A DNA stretch of 63,281 nt from Prevotella sp. Lineage in GTDB: Bacteria > Bacteroidota > Bacteroidia > Bacteroidales > Bacteroidaceae. The stretch is from NCBI GenBank assembly GCA_017541365.1, contig JAFXZF010000014.1:1-63281 (forward strand). The letters are read 5' to 3'. Both the position numbers and the translations under genes were made by a program. The notes under the pieces are model-generated. The model was not told the DNA's origin. It worked only from the letters and a program-made list of their open reading frames with translations, and did not search any database. Of this stretch, positions 34,321 through 44,530 are shown piece by piece (positions within the stretch are counted from its first letter, which is position 1; each line of letters starts with the position of its first letter).

Positions 34321-35703
34321 TCAATCGTATAAGTAAACCGTCGTTCCCGTGCCGCTCTTCCATGACTCGAGGTCGGAGGTGATCTTTATTTCAGTAGTAC
34401 CGTAAACCGAGAGGTCGAGAACATATATCTTTCCAGCCTCAAAACCCTTCTCAGGTGTGCAGGTGACATCGAGCCACGTCTGCATGATACCCTGCGGATT
34501 AGGGTCGTCAATGGTGGTCTTGACTTTCGTCTGCTGTATCAGTACCTTGATGGTGTATGACGCTGCCGGTGGTACAAGTATTCCCTCGCCGACTTCCTTG
34601 AACTCTTCAGTAGAGATGTCTTTCTCTGAGAGGTAAGCATTGACAGACAGGTCCTTTGGTTCAGACAGTTCTGTTATGCCAAGGTTCTCCACTTCCTTGG
34701 AAGCTACGACCAGTTTGCCGCGTGTATTGGCATTTACCTGTACGTCCTGGATGGAGATTTTTACGGCATCATCCATCAGTTTCGCACGAAACTTAAGGTA
34801 TGCCAGTGCGTGCTTGAGGTCTATCTTAGGTTCCACGCTGTGCACAGCACCGTATGTTGAGTAAGCCTTGTCGCCGTATGCGATGACATTCTTGCGTATT
34901 GAGTCTTCAGTTATGCTGTTAGAGTAATCAGCCTTGAGCAGGCTGTCTGTCACCTCTGGGGCATATCCCACCATGATGTCGTTCTTGCCGTTGAGTTCGA
35001 GGTCAATGGCTACGCGGTCATCACTTTTCTCAAATCCATACACATTGGCTCTGTTGATATAGTATGCGAAGAAGTTGTATCCTACCCTCTCATACTTTCT
35101 CTTATTCCAGAAGTATGTCTCTTCTGTGTAGTTCTGGTTGTTCTCCCACTCTGTGTTGTTTAGCAGGTAGAGCGAACCATTGGTGCTGAGAGCGTCCAGG
35201 CTACCGTCCTTTGTGGCACCCTGTGGTATGGCGAGTTTGCCGATATGCTGTGATGTACCTTCGATGTAAGTTCTCTCCGTACTGAGCAGGCAGTTCAGGC
35301 GGTTGTCATCGTCACCCATCAGTTCTGAGAACTTCGGTTGCTGTCCCAGTGTGCCATCACTACCGTTCATCACTGTCTTGCGGAAGGCGAGCAGATAGAA
35401 GCGTGCCTTGGCATAGCGCTTCAGGAAGTTATCATAGTTGTTCTGTGGGTCGAGAGGTCCCTCATCTTCCTTGTTGACAGGTGTGGTAGCTTTTGACTGC
35501 ACAGTACCACTTGAGGTAGCATAGAGCAGAGAGTTGACATTAAGAGATGGTGACATCGGGTATGTCTCATAGTCCTCTCCGTTGAGGTTAGAGCTGCCAT
35601 CGGGTATATATGTCGCATCAGGATATGAGTCAGAGCATGACTGCCACATTGTTGCTGCCATGATCATCGCCAATATCGTCAGTATGTTATGTCGTATGTT
35701 CAT
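34321..35703 (-). CDS. Fimbrillin-family lipoprotein 4
   Basis: A 460-aa predicted lipoprotein (lipobox MWQSC, C23). I start at the ATG at 35703; the frame begins earlier only at a TTG. LKHALAYLKFRAKL, ILVPPAASYTIKVLIQ and FEAGKIYVLDLSVYGTTEIKI fit the fimbrillin family. The Lys motif is TVQSKATT (K71). It is the first fimbrillin-like gene transcribed, 12 bp after the DUF5119-like gene. That order may indicate an accessory or tip subunit, but this is not demonstrable from sequence. Confidence 0.8.
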   Translation of the reverse strand: MNIRHNILTILAMIMAATMWQSCSDSYPDATYIPDGSSNLNGEDYETYPMSPSLNVNSLLYATSSGTVQSKATTPVNKEDEGPLDPQNNYDNFLKRYAKARFYLLAFRKTVMNGSDGTLGQQPKFSELMGDDDNRLNCLLSTERTYIEGTSQHIGKLAIPQGATKDGSLDALSTNGSLYLLNNTEWENNQNYTEETYFWNKRKYERVGYNFFAYYINRANVYGFEKSDDRVAIDLELNGKNDIMVGYAPEVTDSLLKADYSNSITEDSIRKNVIAYGDKAYSTYGAVHSVEPKIDLKHALAYLKFRAKLMDDAVKISIQDVQVNANTRGKLVVASKEVENLGITELSEPKDLSVNAYLSEKDISTEEFKEVGEGILVPPAASYTIKVLIQQTKVKTTIDDPNPQGIMQTWLDVTCTPEKGFEAGKIYVLDLSVYGTTEIKITSDLESWKSGTGTTVYLYD

Positions 35704-35715
35704 ATCTCTACGCAA

Positions 35716-37143
35716 TTAGAATTCCTCTTCGATATGCTGTTCCTCTTCCCAGTTTGCCACACGTGGTGACTCGTCGGTTCCCAGTATGAGCGACTGATTG
35801 AGTGTAGCATCGATAGCGAGGTGTACCGTCTTGTGGTCTTGAGCCTTGCGCCAGTACTTCTGTCCGTTCTCGTCATAGAACTCGAGCAACTGTGCACGTT
35901 CGATATTCTTATGCAGGTTGACGCGTCCCATGATGGTGTGTGAGCGCCATCCCCATCTATTGTCGTTGACGTTCTCCTCGTAAACCCATACCTTTACTAT
36001 AATCTGCAGTACTCCAGGGCCTGCATATTTGTTGGCATCAGTGTAGGTGGTGTTTTCTACGATGCCAGGTATGTTGAGGTTGGCATAGCAACGTACAGAA
36101 GTCTCTGACTGGTTGTCGTACTTGCCTATGTTGTCAATGATTTTTTCAGATGGCCATCCCTGCGGGTGTAACTCTTCAGAGTTGCTGTCAGGTATCTTGT
36201 CAGTATCCACCAGTTTAGTTTGGAATATCAGTTTGTCTGTCTGTGACACATCGACGGCACCTGTGCCCACATTCATTCTGCGTGGTATGCCGGACAGTAC
36301 GCACCACACGTCACTGACGAAGAACTGGAAGGTGGAAGTCTGCTTCTTCTTAAGGTCAAAGTACAGGTCCACGTTCTGTGTTATAGGAGTGGGGTGGAAC
36401 TCCACCTCAGATGTCTCGTCATTACCTATCCAACGTATTGTAGTAGAGTCGATGACGATAGGGTCGGTCACGTTGCGTATGAATTTTGCACGCCTTGCCT
36501 CTTTCTCCTCTTCCGAAGCATTGTCATCAGCTGAGGTGTAGGGGTTGTTGTCCACCGAACCATTAAATTCGCCGAATGGGCTATTGATATAATAGTCACC
36601 CAATTCTTCGTAGTCGTATGTGCGATACTCTATATTGAAAGCACCCAGACGCAGGTTGAGGTCATTGACGCTGAGTTTCAGCGGATTAGGCGTGATGATG
36701 TAGTCGGCAGTCACGATGCGGCTTGGGTCGATTTTCTCTTCGAAGGTTCTGCCATAGTTCATGGTGAGGAACTTATATTCTCCAGAAGATATCTCAAACT
36801 CGCTTCTTTCCACATTCTCCTCCTCAGCCATATCTTCAGGCAGAGGATCAATGTAGTGTCCCTGTCCGTTTCCGTCGTCAGCCCTTGTATTGAAGCTGAA
36901 GGTATATGCCTTGGTATTGATTACCCTGTCGGCGATAATGTAGAACTGGTAAGGATAGTCAGTCACCGAAGCAGGCATTTTATCCCACGAGTACTTAAAC
37001 TTTACCGCACTCTTGTGTGGATGGTCTTTCTCACAGAGAGTCTCGTTTACCTCGCATGATGCGAGCAGCGAGGTCATCAAGCAGAGATTGAGTGCTGCAA
37101 GAAATGTATTTCTTATTATTTTATTCATTGCGTTGATATTCAT
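35716..37143 (-). CDS. DUF5119-like lipoprotein
   Basis: A 475-aa predicted lipoprotein (lipobox LLASC, C30). The segment CEVNETLCEKDHPHKSAVKF with a following Trp-containing strand (YSWDKMPAS) resembles the DUF5119 family, members of which sit next to fimbrillin genes. The rest is beta-rich with no enzyme motif. Its ATG overlaps the stop of the preceding DUF3575 gene (ATGA), so the two are probably translated together. A second ATG five codons in (37128) is possible. Role unknown; a minor pilus subunit or anchor is likely. Confidence 0.75.
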   Translation of the reverse strand: MNINAMNKIIRNTFLAALNLCLMTSLLASCEVNETLCEKDHPHKSAVKFKYSWDKMPASVTDYPYQFYIIADRVINTKAYTFSFNTRADDGNGQGHYIDPLPEDMAEEENVERSEFEISSGEYKFLTMNYGRTFEEKIDPSRIVTADYIITPNPLKLSVNDLNLRLGAFNIEYRTYDYEELGDYYINSPFGEFNGSVDNNPYTSADDNASEEEKEARRAKFIRNVTDPIVIDSTTIRWIGNDETSEVEFHPTPITQNVDLYFDLKKKQTSTFQFFVSDVWCVLSGIPRRMNVGTGAVDVSQTDKLIFQTKLVDTDKIPDSNSEELHPQGWPSEKIIDNIGKYDNQSETSVRCYANLNIPGIVENTTYTDANKYAGPGVLQIIVKVWVYEENVNDNRWGWRSHTIMGRVNLHKNIERAQLLEFYDENGQKYWRKAQDHKTVHLAIDATLNQSLILGTDESPRVANWEEEQHIEEEF

Positions 37144-38591
37144 TCTGTGCCTCCTTCCTCTGTTGAGTTTTTAGCTTCTTCAGCAGCCTTCTTGGCAGCT
37201 TCGCGTCGTGCACGCATACGTGCTATCTTCTCTTGGGCTGCCTGTGCCTTTGCCTTGCGTGCCGCTGCCTTTTCTTCTTTGGTCATGCCTTCCTCGGCTT
37301 TCTTGGCAGCTTCGCGCTTAGCGCGCTGGCGTTCTATGGTAGCCTGTGCGTCCTTTGCCTTTTCCTTGGCTTTCGCCTTGCTGCGCTCTATCTTCTCGCG
37401 CTGTTCCTGTAGCTTAGCCTCGCGTGCATCCTCCTCGGCAAATTTCTTAGCCAGTTTAGGATCGTTCTTGGCGAGTGAGTCACGTCGTGCCTTCTTGATG
37501 GCATTGATAGAGTCAAGACGTGCTTTCTTTATAGCGTTGACAGAGTCGAGACGTGCCTGTTTGATAGAGTCGCGGCGCATCTTGGCAAGCTGCTTTGGCG
37601 TGTAGTTAGGTACACGTGCTGGTGCCTGCTCGTCGATGGCCTGTTGCTGTTCGCGGTGGCGTACATCGACGCATGAGTCATACAGCAGACGGAACTCCTG
37701 AGCCACTACGCGGTATATGGAGTCCTTTATGTACTTCTGCTCGCGTGCTGTGAGCCATGCATTGTACAGTGAGTCTTTCTTTTCTCTGAAAGCCATATCG
37801 ACGTCGTAGCGCCAGCGGTATTTCTTCTGTATAGGGTAGTTGCCGAAACGATATACCAGTGCTACGTGGAGGTCACGCAGCATAGGACCGAATTTTCCGT
37901 CCTCATGTCCAGTCTTTGGGTAGCAGTTGTTCTCGCGGTCAGCGCGGAAGGTGTCGTACTTGTTATACATGATGCCGCCGCTGAAGCCAAACTCCATATC
38001 CATGGAGTTGCCGTTTTGGAAAGCGAGGAAAGGTTTTACGAAACCCCATGTCACACCTGCCATGTATGCAGTACCCTGGCGTCCTTCGCCTCCGCCCCAT
38101 AGCATGGAGTACTTGGAGTATGTCACGTAGCCGCCACGGTAGAATACCCAGTTGGGATGGCTTGGCAGCATATTGCGGCATGACCACAGTTTGTCAAACC
38201 ATTTACGGTGTGGTGATAGGTAGCCCGTGGGTGTGCACTTGCGCTCGCGCCAATATACACGTCCCTCCAGGGTAGCTTCAAAGAGGTTATAGACAATACC
38301 TCTCACGTAAGTACTGTTAGTATGCGGACGATATCTGAAGTTTGCGTTCACCGCATAGCGATTCCAGTTAGTGCTGCGTATGTCAAATTCTACACCTATG
38401 TTGGGTACCATAAGACCCCAGTCCACCAGGTTGGTGCGCACTGAAATGCGCTCTGCCAACGAGAGGGTATCAACCCTTCGGCTGTTGTCAGGCACCTGTG
38501 CTGACGAAGCAAGAGACATCATGAACATCAGCATCAATATCCATTGATGCTTCAGTGAGATTGTCGTCCTGTCATGCATTTTTAATTGCAT
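37140..38591 (-). CDS. DUF3575-family protein with long charged coiled-coil tail
   Basis: First gene of the ten-gene operon, 483 aa. After a signal segment ending near SLASSAQ, residues about 45-300 resemble DUF3575 (RISVRTNLVDWGLMVPNIGVEFDI). From about residue 325 to the end the chain is an Arg/Lys/Glu/Ala-rich helix, predicted coiled coil, containing an 11-residue repeat (ARLDSVNAIKK, ARLDSINAIKK, ARRDSLAK) and twice RREAAKKA/KREAAKKA. Such a tail could reach across the periplasm to partners or peptidoglycan. Ordinary DUF3575 proteins are far shorter, so the extension is the distinguishing feature. Start at ATG 38591. Confidence 0.8.
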   Translation of the reverse strand: MQLKMHDRTTISLKHQWILMLMFMMSLASSAQVPDNSRRVDTLSLAERISVRTNLVDWGLMVPNIGVEFDIRSTNWNRYAVNANFRYRPHTNSTYVRGIVYNLFEATLEGRVYWRERKCTPTGYLSPHRKWFDKLWSCRNMLPSHPNWVFYRGGYVTYSKYSMLWGGGEGRQGTAYMAGVTWGFVKPFLAFQNGNSMDMEFGFSGGIMYNKYDTFRADRENNCYPKTGHEDGKFGPMLRDLHVALVYRFGNYPIQKKYRWRYDVDMAFREKKDSLYNAWLTAREQKYIKDSIYRVVAQEFRLLYDSCVDVRHREQQQAIDEQAPARVPNYTPKQLAKMRRDSIKQARLDSVNAIKKARLDSINAIKKARRDSLAKNDPKLAKKFAEEDAREAKLQEQREKIERSKAKAKEKAKDAQATIERQRAKREAAKKAEEGMTKEEKAAARKAKAQAAQEKIARMRARREAAKKAAEEAKNSTEEGGTE

Positions 38592-38707
38592 ATAGATCTA
38601 CCTTATATATAAATAATGTGATAATTCGGAGTTGTTAGTCGTTAAAAAGCTATGTTTTTTTATAAAAAACAAGTTAGCGGATAGTGCACTTTTTCGCAAA
38701 TTCGGCA

Positions 38708-38715
38708 CAAAATTA
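38708..38715 (-). promoter_or_regulatory. -7 box for the fimbrial operon
   Basis: TAATTTTG on the minus strand fits the consensus and would give a leader of about 110 nt before the DUF3575 gene. No other convincing box is seen inside the operon. Confidence 0.6.
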
Positions 38716-38789
38716 CTAAAAATCTACCATAAATCATTGCTGGTGGCATTAAAATATGTTAATCAGTCTTAAAAGCATTGATAATTTTG

Positions 38790-38797
38790 TAATTTTG
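38790..38797 (+). promoter_or_regulatory. -7 box for rodA
   Basis: TAATTTTG followed by CAAACC, 42 nt upstream of the rodA ATG. Confidence 0.6.
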
Positions 38798-38839
38798 CAA
38801 ACCGTAAAATAGCATAATGTCAACTTATATTATCAAAAG

Positions 38840-40297
38840 ATGAAAGAATCGTCCTCAGTATTGCGTTCCATAGACTGGGTTACCATAGCCCTGTATCTCG
38901 CACTGCTTGCTTTTGGCTGGATCAGTGTGTGTGGAGCGAGTTATACGTATGGCGACACCGACATCTTTTCGCTGGACACTCGTTCGGGCATGCAGATAGT
39001 GTGGATAGTCACGAGTATAGTGCTTGCTACGGCGATACTGCTTCTTGATGACCGTTACTACGACACCTTTGCCTATGCAGTGTATGGGTTGATGTTGCTT
39101 GTGTTGTTTCTTACCATCTTCAATCCTCATGAGATAAAGGGTTCGCGCTCGTGGATAGTCATGGGACCGATACGCCTGCAGCCGGCAGAGTTTGCGAAGT
39201 TTGCTACGGCGCTTGCTGTGGCGAAATACATGTCATCCTACGACTTCCGCCTTGACAGTTGGCGCCATCTCATCAAGGCAATAGCCATCATCGTTACCCC
39301 CATGCTGCTCATCGTGATGCAGAAGGAGACGGGGTCGGCGTTGGTCTATGCCTCATTTTTCCTCATGCTGTACCGTGAGGGTATGACGGGCAGTTTCCTT
39401 TTTTCTGCTGTTGCCATGGTGATATACTTCATCGTTGGCATACGTTTTGCCGAACCCACCATACTCCATACCACCACTCACGTCGGGCCTTTTGTAGTAT
39501 TCCTGCTCATACAGGTGTTTTGCGCAGCTTTGATGATGGCGTACTGCAAGGCGGTAAAGGAGTCAAAACTCATCATAGGCATTTCGCTTGGTGTCACCCT
39601 GCTGGCGTTGCTCTTCTCGGAGTTTGTGATACGATTTGATGTGGTGTGGGTGCAGTTGGGTATCACCATATTCATCATAGGTTACCTTTTCTTTCTGGCA
39701 TTCCGTGACCAGATAAAGGAATACTTCTTTATTGCCCTGTTTGTTTTGGGTTCAATGACGTTTTTCTACTCGGCATCCTTTGTGCTCAATAATGTCATGG
39801 AGCCTCACCAGCGTGTGCGTATCAATGTGTTGCTCGGGCTGAAGGAGGATCTTGCCGGTGCCGGATACAACGTGCACCAGAGTGAGATAGCGATAGGCTC
39901 GGGCGGACTGACGGGCAAGGGATTTCTCAATGGTACGCAGACGAAACTGAAATTTGTTCCCGAACAGGATACTGACTTTATATTCTGCACCGTGGGTGAA
40001 GAGGAGGGTTTCCTCGGATCAGCTGCCGTGCTGTTGCTCTTCATGTTTCTTATATGGCGCCTCATTTATGTGGCGGAGCGACAGGTTCACCGTTTCGGGC
40101 GTGTATATGGCTATTGCGTGCTGAGTGTTTTTCTTTTTCACGTATTTATCAACATAGGCATGGTGCTGGGACTGACGCCCGTCATAGGCATCCCTCTGCC
40201 ATTCTTCAGTTACGGTGGCTCGTCGTTATGGGGCTTTACGATAATGCTCTTCATCTTTCTGCGCATTGATGCCAGCCGCAATATCATAAAGAAATAA
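38840..40297 (+). CDS. rodA: Rod-shape peptidoglycan polymerase RodA
   Basis: SEDS-family inner-membrane glycosyltransferase that polymerises lipid II during elongation. Family marks are GSRSWIVMGPIRLQPAEFAK, GGLTGKGFLNGTQTKL, FVPEQDTDFIF, GEEEGFLG and PVIGIPLPFFSYGGSSL. The 485 aa contain about ten hydrophobic helices; a longer middle region than in E. coli RodA is usual in Bacteroidetes. The gene has its own promoter, stands alone and converges on dnaE. FtsW is the alternative, but RodA fits better by length and lack of division-cluster neighbours. Confidence 0.93.
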   Translation: MKESSSVLRSIDWVTIALYLALLAFGWISVCGASYTYGDTDIFSLDTRSGMQIVWIVTSIVLATAILLLDDRYYDTFAYAVYGLMLLVLFLTIFNPHEIKGSRSWIVMGPIRLQPAEFAKFATALAVAKYMSSYDFRLDSWRHLIKAIAIIVTPMLLIVMQKETGSALVYASFFLMLYREGMTGSFLFSAVAMVIYFIVGIRFAEPTILHTTTHVGPFVVFLLIQVFCAALMMAYCKAVKESKLIIGISLGVTLLALLFSEFVIRFDVVWVQLGITIFIIGYLFFLAFRDQIKEYFFIALFVLGSMTFFYSASFVLNNVMEPHQRVRINVLLGLKEDLAGAGYNVHQSEIAIGSGGLTGKGFLNGTQTKLKFVPEQDTDFIFCTVGEEEGFLGSAAVLLLFMFLIWRLIYVAERQVHRFGRVYGYCVLSVFLFHVFINIGMVLGLTPVIGIPLPFFSYGGSSLWGFTIMLFIFLRIDASRNIIKK

Positions 40298-40310
40298 AAA
40301 ACAGTTTTTT

Positions 40311-40333
40311 CTTAGAAAATGCCATTTTCTAAG
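40311..40333. terminator. Hairpin after rodA
   Basis: CTTAGAAAAT-GCC-ATTTTCTAAG is a perfect 10-bp AT-rich stem, preceded by AAAAAACAGTTTTTT (40296-40310), another palindrome. Possibly a weak bidirectional terminator. Confidence 0.4.
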
Positions 40334-40367
40334 AATCTGATTTACAACATCTTACGGATAGCTTTAG

Positions 40368-40452
40368 AAAACATATCCTTTTAGCTCCTAAAAGGATATG
40401 TTTTAAGGGCTAAAAGGATATGTTTTGGGTACCCAAAAGGATATGTTTTCCA
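40368..40452. repeat. 22-bp repeat array with inverted leading unit
   Basis: One unit in reverse (40368-40384) and one forward (40388-40404) form a perfect 17-bp hairpin with a CTC loop. Further direct units start at 40390, 40412 and 40435. The core AAAAGGATATGTTTT is the same as at 18887-18970. Confidence 0.9.
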
Positions 40453-40468
40453 AACGTGACCTTTTTCG

Positions 40469-43400
40469 TCACATCGTCAGGCTCATTCCTTCCTGTGATT
40501 TTACGAAGTCAACAAGCTTTCTGTTGACCTTTATTCCTGGCAGTTTTGACTCCAGTTTCAGTGGTACATGACTGAGGTTGTTGTCACGTATGGACAGTAG
40601 CAGTTTTGTATTGCCTGGTGTCTCGGAGATGATGGTGGAGAGGTCGGAGAGTATGCTTCCCAGACTGTTCATGTTGTCGGTGGTGTCAGCGTCATTGTCA
40701 CTGTCATCATCACCGCTGTCATTGCTACCACTATCCTTGGCATTGCCGTTGATTTCGTTTAAGTCAAGGTGTAAGGTCAGTGTGTCCATAAGATTCTCTG
40801 TCACGTTCTGCAGGAAGTCTATGCTCTGTATATTCAGATTATAGACGCCACTGCCACGGAATCGCTCCTGTGATTTCATTTTGACAAATACGGAGCTCCC
40901 CACTGTCAGCATTCCCTGCCAGCGTGCCCAGTCTTTATCAAACAGGGCGATTTCGCCCATGCCTACAAAGTCCTCTATGGTGACTATTCCCATGGGTGTT
41001 CCTTTCTTGGTGAAACGTGGATTGACCTGTGTTACTATGCCACCAAATGTCAGTGTGTCCCTCTTTGCCAGTTCTGCACGGTCGGCATCTTTGCCTATCT
41101 CTGCGCATGATGTGTTGCACATACACTCCAGTACGACAGAAAATTCGTCCAGCGGATGAGCTGAGAGGTATATGCCTACGAGTTCGCGCTCCTTGTTGAG
41201 TCGCTCTATGGCGCTCCATGGCTCCGTCTTCTGTGGGCGTGGCTTGGTGATTTCTATACTGTCAAAATCTCCGAACAGCGAGTTCGCAGCACTTGCCTTA
41301 GCCGTCTGATACTGTGTGCCATATATCGACAAAGCATCGATGAATTGGGCATATTTTCCACACGGTGCCATATACTGTTCGCGTGTTATGCTATCCAGTC
41401 CGTCAAGGGCTCCTGAAAGTGCGAGGCATTCAAGTGCTTTCTTGTTCATTGCCGACGACGGCACGCGTTCCAGCATGTCATATACATTCTTGTATGGCCC
41501 GTTCTTGTCGCGCTCCTTTATGATGGCTATTGTTGCTGCTTCACTCATGCCCTTGATGGCTGCCAGTCCGAAGCGTATCTCACCCTTCTTGTTGACACCG
41601 AAGTTGGCGTACGACTCGTTGACATCAGGTCCCAGGGTGGGTATGCCGAGAGCCTTGCACTCATCCATCAGTTTGGTGATTTCCTTGATGTCGGAGCGAC
41701 GGCGCGTGAGCAGTGCAGCCATAAACTCGGCAGGGTAGTGGGCCTTGAGGTATGCCGTTTGGTATGCCACCCACGAGTAGCAGGCAGCATGCGACTTATT
41801 GAAGGCGTATGATGCGAATTTCTCCCAGTCGGCCCATATCTTTTCCAGCACCTTCTCATCGTGTCCGTTCTTTTTGCCACCCTCAATAAACTTCGGTTTC
41901 ATCGCATCAACGATGTCTTTTTTCTTCTTACCCATCGCCTTACGCAGGGCATCACTCTCACCTCGGGTGAAGTTTGCAAGCTGACGTGACAGCAGCATCA
42001 CCTGCTCCTGATAAACCGTGATGCCGTAGGTATCCTTCAGATACTTCTCTGTGATATCGATATCGTAGGTTATGGGTTCTCTGCCGTTCTTGCGGGCTAT
42101 GAATTTTGGTATATAGTCCATCGGACCCGGACGATACAGGGCGTTCATGGCGATGAGATCCTCGAATACCGTAGGATGCAGTTCGCGAAGGTACTTCTGC
42201 ATGCCCGCACTCTCAAACTGGAAGGTACCTATCGTCTGTCCCTTTTGGTAGAGTTGGTATGTCAGTTCATCGTCAATAGGTATATTGTCGAGGTCTATGT
42301 CGATGCCTCTTGTCAGTTTGACGTTCTTCACCGCCTCTTTCTGCTCCGACAGTGTCTTCAGTCCGAGGAAGTCCATCTTTATCAGTCCCGTCGATTCAAT
42401 GACATGACCGTCATACTGTGTCACTGCAGTCTTGGTGTCAGGAAAATCGGGGTCGTCGGCGGTACTCACGGGTACGTGGTCGCTGATAGGGTCACGGCAG
42501 ATGATGAAGCCACAGGCATGGAGACCCACATTGCGTATCGTGCCCTCAAGCATCTTAGCATACTTTATGGTATTGGCCTCGGCGGGGTTGACAGAAGCCT
42601 CAGCATGTTGCAGCTCGGGCGTGCATTTCAGGTAGTTTACAAGCTTTGGTTTCATGCCGTCGGGCAAACGGTCGGGCATAGCCTTGCACCATGCATTGAC
42701 AACAGCAAGTGGAACCTTCTCCACCCTGCCTACGTCCTTTATGGCATTCTTCGCCGCCATGGTGCCGTAGGTGATGATATGGGCGCAATTCTCGTGTCCG
42801 TACTTGTCCATCACCCATTGCAACACTTTGCCTCTGCCGTCATCGTCGAAATCAGTATCTATATCGGGGAGTGATATACGGTCGGGGTTGAGGAAACGCT
42901 CGAACAGCAGGTCGTACTTCAAGGGGTCGAGTTTGGTGATGCCCAGACAGTATGCCACCACAGAACCCGCTGCACTGCCACGTCCTGGCCCCACCCACAC
43001 ATCGAGTTGCTTGCGGGCGCTGTTGATAAAGTCCTGTACGATAAGGAAGTATCCAGGGAAGCCCATCGTCTTCATGATGTGCAGCTCAAAGCGCACGCGC
43101 TCGTCCACCTCCTTGCTGATATTATTCTCCGCCGCCCATGCCGACAGTTCATCGGGCTGCATTGGCTTCTCTATCACCTTATAGCCGCTGCCGTAGATGC
43201 GCGATGCACCTTCGTAAGCCAGCTTGCCAAGGTAGTCTGCCTCAAACTTTATGCGATATAGCTTGTCGTAGCCTCCGAGTTTCTTAATCTTGTTCTTTCC
43301 ATCTTCTTCGGGAAGCTGGTTCTTGCCATATTCATCCGATGTAAACTCATTGTACAAGTCTGTTTCCGAGAAGCGCTCGCGCCACTGTTCCTCCGTGCCA

Positions 43401-44335
43401 AACTCCGATGGAATGGGGAAAAATGGCATAATAGGGTCAGACTCGAGGTCGTATGTCTCTACCTTGTCGAGTATCTCAATAGTATTGTCAAGAGCCTCAG
43501 GTATATCGGCAAAGATTTCATTCATCTCCTCCTGAGTCTTGAACCACTCCTGCTTGGTGTATAACATACGCTGCGGATCGTCAAGATCCTTGCCTGTTCC
43601 GAGGCATAGCAAATGGTCATGGGCCTCAGCAGCATCCTTGTCAATGAAGTGGCAGTCGTTGGTACAAATCAGTTTTATGCCATACTCCTTGGAGAACTCT
43701 ATGAGTTGACGGTTTACCTTCTGCTGCATAGGGAATGTCTCTCGGTTGGCACGTTGGCTGGGGTCCTTCACCTCATGACGCTGCAACTCAAGGTAGAAGT
43801 CATCGCCCCACAGGTTCTTGTGCCACTCCACCGCCTTCCTTGCACCCTCTATGTCACCGTCAAGTATCAGCTTAGGTATCTCTCCACCTATACACGCCGA
43901 GCAGACGATGAGGTCTTCATGATACTTTTCGAGGTCTTCATGATCGGTTCGAGGTCTGCCGTAGAAACCATCAACCCACGAATGTGACACAAGACGTATA
44001 AGGTTTTTGTAGCCGTTAAGGTTCTTGGCAAGTACTATGAGGTGCCATCCACCGCGGTCTATGTTGTCGTCACGGCGATTCATGCCACGCCGCGCCACAT
44101 ACATCTCGCAACCGAATATGGGCTTAAAGGGTTCTTTGCCAGCCTTTTTCAGTTCCTTGTTGGCTTTGTTACACTCGTCAAAGAGATCCTTTACACCAAA
44201 CATGTTGCCGTGGTCGGTAATAGCCATTCCGCGCATGCCATCGGATATGGCACGCTTGACAAGGTCAGCGACTTTGCTCTGACCATCGAGTAGGGAATAG
44301 TGGGTATGATTGTGGAGGTGAACGAAATTATGCAT
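40469..44335 (-). CDS. dnaE: DNA polymerase III alpha subunit
   Basis: Replicative polymerase, 1288 aa. The N-terminal PHP domain starts with [13 protein letters not shown]; the family-C active-site aspartates lie in [13 protein letters not shown]; further motifs are [16 protein letters not shown] and [15 protein letters not shown], with an OB-fold near the C-terminus ([10 protein letters not shown]). Near residue 1200 a low-complexity acidic linker ([19 protein letters not shown]) is inserted. A short duplication, [11 protein letters not shown], comes from a repeated 14-nt segment around 43911-43940. A weak -7-like box (TAACTTCG, 44344-44351) lies just before the ATG. Confidence 0.97.
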   Translation of the reverse strand: MHNFVHLHNHTHYSLLDGQSKVADLVKRAISDGMRGMAITDHGNMFGVKDLFDECNKANKELKKAGKEPFKPIFGCEMYVARRGMNRRDDNIDRGGWHLIVLAKNLNGYKNLIRLVSHSWVDGFYGRPRTDHEDLEKYHEDLIVCSACIGGEIPKLILDGDIEGARKAVEWHKNLWGDDFYLELQRHEVKDPSQRANRETFPMQQKVNRQLIEFSKEYGIKLICTNDCHFIDKDAAEAHDHLLCLGTGKDLDDPQRMLYTKQEWFKTQEEMNEIFADIPEALDNTIEILDKVETYDLESDPIMPFFPIPSEFGTEEQWRERFSETDLYNEFTSDEYGKNQLPEEDGKNKIKKLGGYDKLYRIKFEADYLGKLAYEGASRIYGSGYKVIEKPMQPDELSAWAAENNISKEVDERVRFELHIMKTMGFPGYFLIVQDFINSARKQLDVWVGPGRGSAAGSVVAYCLGITKLDPLKYDLLFERFLNPDRISLPDIDTDFDDDGRGKVLQWVMDKYGHENCAHIITYGTMAAKNAIKDVGRVEKVPLAVVNAWCKAMPDRLPDGMKPKLVNYLKCTPELQHAEASVNPAEANTIKYAKMLEGTIRNVGLHACGFIICRDPISDHVPVSTADDPDFPDTKTAVTQYDGHVIESTGLIKMDFLGLKTLSEQKEAVKNVKLTRGIDIDLDNIPIDDELTYQLYQKGQTIGTFQFESAGMQKYLRELHPTVFEDLIAMNALYRPGPMDYIPKFIARKNGREPITYDIDITEKYLKDTYGITVYQEQVMLLSRQLANFTRGESDALRKAMGKKKKDIVDAMKPKFIEGGKKNGHDEKVLEKIWADWEKFASYAFNKSHAACYSWVAYQTAYLKAHYPAEFMAALLTRRRSDIKEITKLMDECKALGIPTLGPDVNESYANFGVNKKGEIRFGLAAIKGMSEAATIAIIKERDKNGPYKNVYDMLERVPSSAMNKKALECLALSGALDGLDSITREQYMAPCGKYAQFIDALSIYGTQYQTAKASAANSLFGDFDSIEITKPRPQKTEPWSAIERLNKERELVGIYLSAHPLDEFSVVLECMCNTSCAEIGKDADRAELAKRDTLTFGGIVTQVNPRFTKKGTPMGIVTIEDFVGMGEIALFDKDWARWQGMLTVGSSVFVKMKSQERFRGSGVYNLNIQSIDFLQNVTENLMDTLTLHLDLNEINGNAKDSGSNDSGDDDSDNDADTTDNMNSLGSILSDLSTIISETPGNTKLLLSIRDNNLSHVPLKLESKLPGIKVNRKLVDFVKSQEGMSLTM

Positions 44336-44421
44336 AGTGACTGCGAAGTTAATAATTTTTATCCAGTAAAAGGGGTATTGCCCTTTCTAAATACTTTTTT
44401 CGCACATATTTATTCATTTTA

Positions 44422-44453
44422 TTTGCACAATTCGGTAAAAATCTTTACCTTTG
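44422..44453 (+). promoter_or_regulatory. Promoter of psd-pssA
   Basis: TTTG (44422-44425), 20-nt spacer, TACCTTTG (44446-44453): a full -33/-7 match to the Bacteroidetes promoter, 77 nt before psd. Confidence 0.75.
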
Positions 44454-44530
44454 CAAAGATTACAAAGCAACTTGACGCTTGTCTCAAACGCTACTCACCT
44501 AACAGACCTTCTAACAATACTAACATTGAC

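Noticed and set aside
44300..44530. Longer start for psd
   Set aside because: It overlaps the start of dnaE on the other strand and crosses a complete -33/-7 promoter.
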